Positions 62,560-64,000 of a DNA stretch of 64,000 nucleotides are shown here, piece by piece. The stretch covers positions 906,001 to 970,000 of the forward strand of contig NZ_AP018227.1 of assembly GCF_002368095.1 (NCBI RefSeq), read 5' to 3'. How positions within the stretch are numbered: the stretch's first letter is position 1; the number at the start of each line of letters is the position of its first letter. The translations under genes and the position numbers were made by a program. The notes under the pieces are model-generated. The model was not told the DNA's origin, did not search any database, and saw only the letters and a program-made list of their open reading frames with translations. The stretch comes from Calothrix parasitica NIES-267. Its GTDB lineage: Bacteria; Cyanobacteriota; Cyanobacteriia; Cyanobacteriales; Nostocaceae.

Positions 62560-63819
62560 ATGAACGCACAAAATATAACACAATCTCAAACACAAGGTTG
62601 TCCATTTCACAAAGAGAAAATAGGTGAAGAGTATCAACCTTTTGTTAATCCTCAATTATCAAACCCTTATTCATTTTACGATTTTGCTCGCAGCGAACAA
62701 CCTGTATTTTACAGTTCGGTATTGAGTGGATATGCTATAACTCGCTATTCCGATATTATTTCTATTCTCAAAGACCCTGCAAAATTCTCTTCTAGAGATA
62801 ATATCCAAGCTATTGGAAAATACGCTCCGGAGACAATCGAAGTTTTACGAACGGGATTTCCATTCGTTTCCGATTTAGTTAATAGCGATGGTGAGCGTCA
62901 TAAGTTTTTACGTGCCCCTTTACAAAAAGCATTTGCACCAACAAAATTAAAATCGATGGAAAGTTCTATTACCCAAATGGTTAATAGATTGATTGATAAT
63001 TTTATTGATGATGGTCAAGTAGATATTCTCGATAAATTTGCTTATCCCCTACCAATGGAAGTGATTTTCACTCTCTACGGGGCACCTTTGGAGATGATAC
63101 CAGATTTCAAACATTGGGGTTATCAAACTACAAAGTTATTTTCTTCAGCTTTAACTGTAGAAGAACAGGTAGAATGCGCTCGTAGTTTCGTATCGATTCA
63201 ACATGCTGTTGCTAATTTGATTGAGGAAAAACGTAAAGCACCAGCAGACGATTTAATTAGCACTATTATCGAATCCGAATTAGAAACTCCCGATATAGTA
63301 GCAGTTTTATACGGTTTGATAGTAGCAGGACATAAAACGACTTCTCATTTGATAGGAAATACATTAAAAGTATTGTTGGAAAAACCCGGTTATTGGAAAG
63401 CGATTAGCGAAAATCCATCAATTATTCCCGGAGTCTTGGAAGAAGCACTTAGATACGATGCTCCGATTCCAGCAATGATTCGCACTAATAACGAAGAAGT
63501 TGAAATAGCAGGAGTAAAAATCCCTGAAAACAGCAAATTATTTTTGATGTATGGTTCAGCAAATCGGGACGAAAATCATTATCAAGATGCTGAAACTTTT
63601 GATATTCAACGCTTTCAAAATCAAACATCCGACCATTTAGCATTTGGTCATGGAGTTCATCGCTGTATTGGTTCCAGTTTAGCTTTGATGGAAACCAGAA
63701 TTGCTTTTGAATTGTTATCAAAGAGAATTCCCAATTTAAAAATTAAACCCAATCAAGAATTAAATTACATTCCCACCTTGATGACAAGAGGATTTACAAG
63801 TTTAATTCTCGAATGGTAA
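62560..63819 (+). CDS. Cytochrome P450 with atypical I-helix
   Basis: A 419-residue P450 with a CPFH motif near the start, ExxR as Glu295-Arg298 and haem ligand Cys369 (FGHGVHRCIG). The I-helix reads AGHKTT (256-261): the acidic residue of the usual AG.(D/E)T motif is Lys259, which would disturb normal proton delivery and dioxygen activation. It differs clearly from the RebP-like P450 at 60883. The partial gene at 63925 has the same N-terminal pattern, so a tandem duplication is likely. The substrate is unknown; co-location suggests action on the same bis-indole product. Confidence 0.85.
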   Translation: MNAQNITQSQTQGCPFHKEKIGEEYQPFVNPQLSNPYSFYDFARSEQPVFYSSVLSGYAITRYSDIISILKDPAKFSSRDNIQAIGKYAPETIEVLRTGFPFVSDLVNSDGERHKFLRAPLQKAFAPTKLKSMESSITQMVNRLIDNFIDDGQVDILDKFAYPLPMEVIFTLYGAPLEMIPDFKHWGYQTTKLFSSALTVEEQVECARSFVSIQHAVANLIEEKRKAPADDLISTIIESELETPDIVAVLYGLIVAGHKTTSHLIGNTLKVLLEKPGYWKAISENPSIIPGVLEEALRYDAPIPAMIRTNNEEVEIAGVKIPENSKLFLMYGSANRDENHYQDAETFDIQRFQNQTSDHLAFGHGVHRCIGSSLALMETRIAFELLSKRIPNLKIKPNQELNYIPTLMTRGFTSLILEW

Positions 63820-63862
63820 TGGGTAATTGGTAATAGAGAAATTCAATTTATGAACTTCAACC

Positions 63863-63921
63863 TCTAACCTTTAACCTCTAACCTTTGACCTCTAACCTCT
63901 AACCTTTGACCTCTAACCTTA
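63863..63921. repeat. Short direct repeats CTAACCTTTGAC
   Basis: About seven copies of CC(T)CTAACCT(TTGA) type units lie between the two P450 genes. Similar CCTTTGACC repeats occur near 5957-5993 and 11665-11690. Confidence 0.7.
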
Positions 63922-63924
63922 ATC

Positions 63925-64000
63925 ATGATTCAACAAAATAAGACACAATCTACTGCTACCTGTCCTTTTCATGCAGGTAAAGAATATCAACCTTTTTCCG
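63925..64000 (+). CDS. Cytochrome P450, 5' end only (cut by window)
   Basis: Starts MIQQNKTQSTATCPFH then GKEYQPF, matching the start of the 62560 P450 (QGCPFH...GEEYQPF). The gene runs off the window after 25 residues. It is very likely a third, paralogous P450. Confidence 0.6.
   Translation, partial: MIQQNKTQSTATCPFHAGKEYQPFS

Overview
The window looks like part of a filamentous cyanobacterial chromosome, probably Nostocales-like; I cannot name the species. The signs are low GC, eight copies of the HIP1 octamer GCGATCGC, heptamer repeats of the GAGTAAT type, and several families typical of cyanobacteria (CHAT/CHASE2, DUF1822, Tll0287-like haem domains, haemagglutination-domain exoproteins, CTB-type bacteriocin precursors). 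I saw no tRNA, rRNA or CRISPR array.

1-7.6 kb, minus strand: a bacteriocin-type export locus. Three close paralogous double-glycine precursor peptides and one divergent precursor are followed by a protein with two cyclic-nucleotide-binding domains, an HlyD-like adaptor, and a large repeat-rich haemagglutination-domain exoprotein. The peptidase/ABC exporter such peptides normally need is not in the window.

8-25.7 kb, plus strand: a membrane haem sensor, a MinD-like ATPase, a sigma-factor-like protein, a DUF1822 protein, a CHAT-CHASE2 membrane protein, a small secreted protein, two more haemagglutination-domain exoproteins (one internally deleted), a CHAT-TPR protein, and a NarL-type kinase/regulator pair. 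This resembles a regulated protease plus surface-exoprotein module. 26-33.5 kb holds mixed genes: a coupled pair of small uncharacterised proteins, a VWA protein, a hydrolase, a DOPA-dioxygenase-like protein, a glutathione transferase and an HTH protein.

33.6-38.7 kb, minus strand: an adjacent RebD/VioB-like and RebC-like pair, the core of indolocarbazole (bis-indole) biosynthesis. A RebP/StaP-like cytochrome P450 lies 22 kb away at 60.9 kb, followed by two further P450 genes, the last cut by the window end. Between these lie ordinary or accessory genes: a VTT membrane protein, a TnpB-only IS605-type element, a TonB/ExbB/ExbD-like set, a manganese-exporter homologue, DNA polymerase IV, Hsp20, RidA, an aspartoacylase-like protein, an MFS transporter, a membrane-anchored flavin monooxygenase, a TauE-like permease and an AhpD-like protein. 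The likely reading is a split or dispersed indolocarbazole pathway; the tryptophan oxidase and tailoring genes are not visible here.

Intergenic DNA is dense in small repeats: ~70-bp inverted repeats ending in GGTGCGTGACGG, AGAAACCCGGTTT hairpins, heptamer tracts, two tandem arrays at 57.8-58.3 kb, and a strikingly frequent palindrome TTCCG-N4-CGGAA that also occurs inside genes. All homology statements come from recognition of sequence patterns without a database search.
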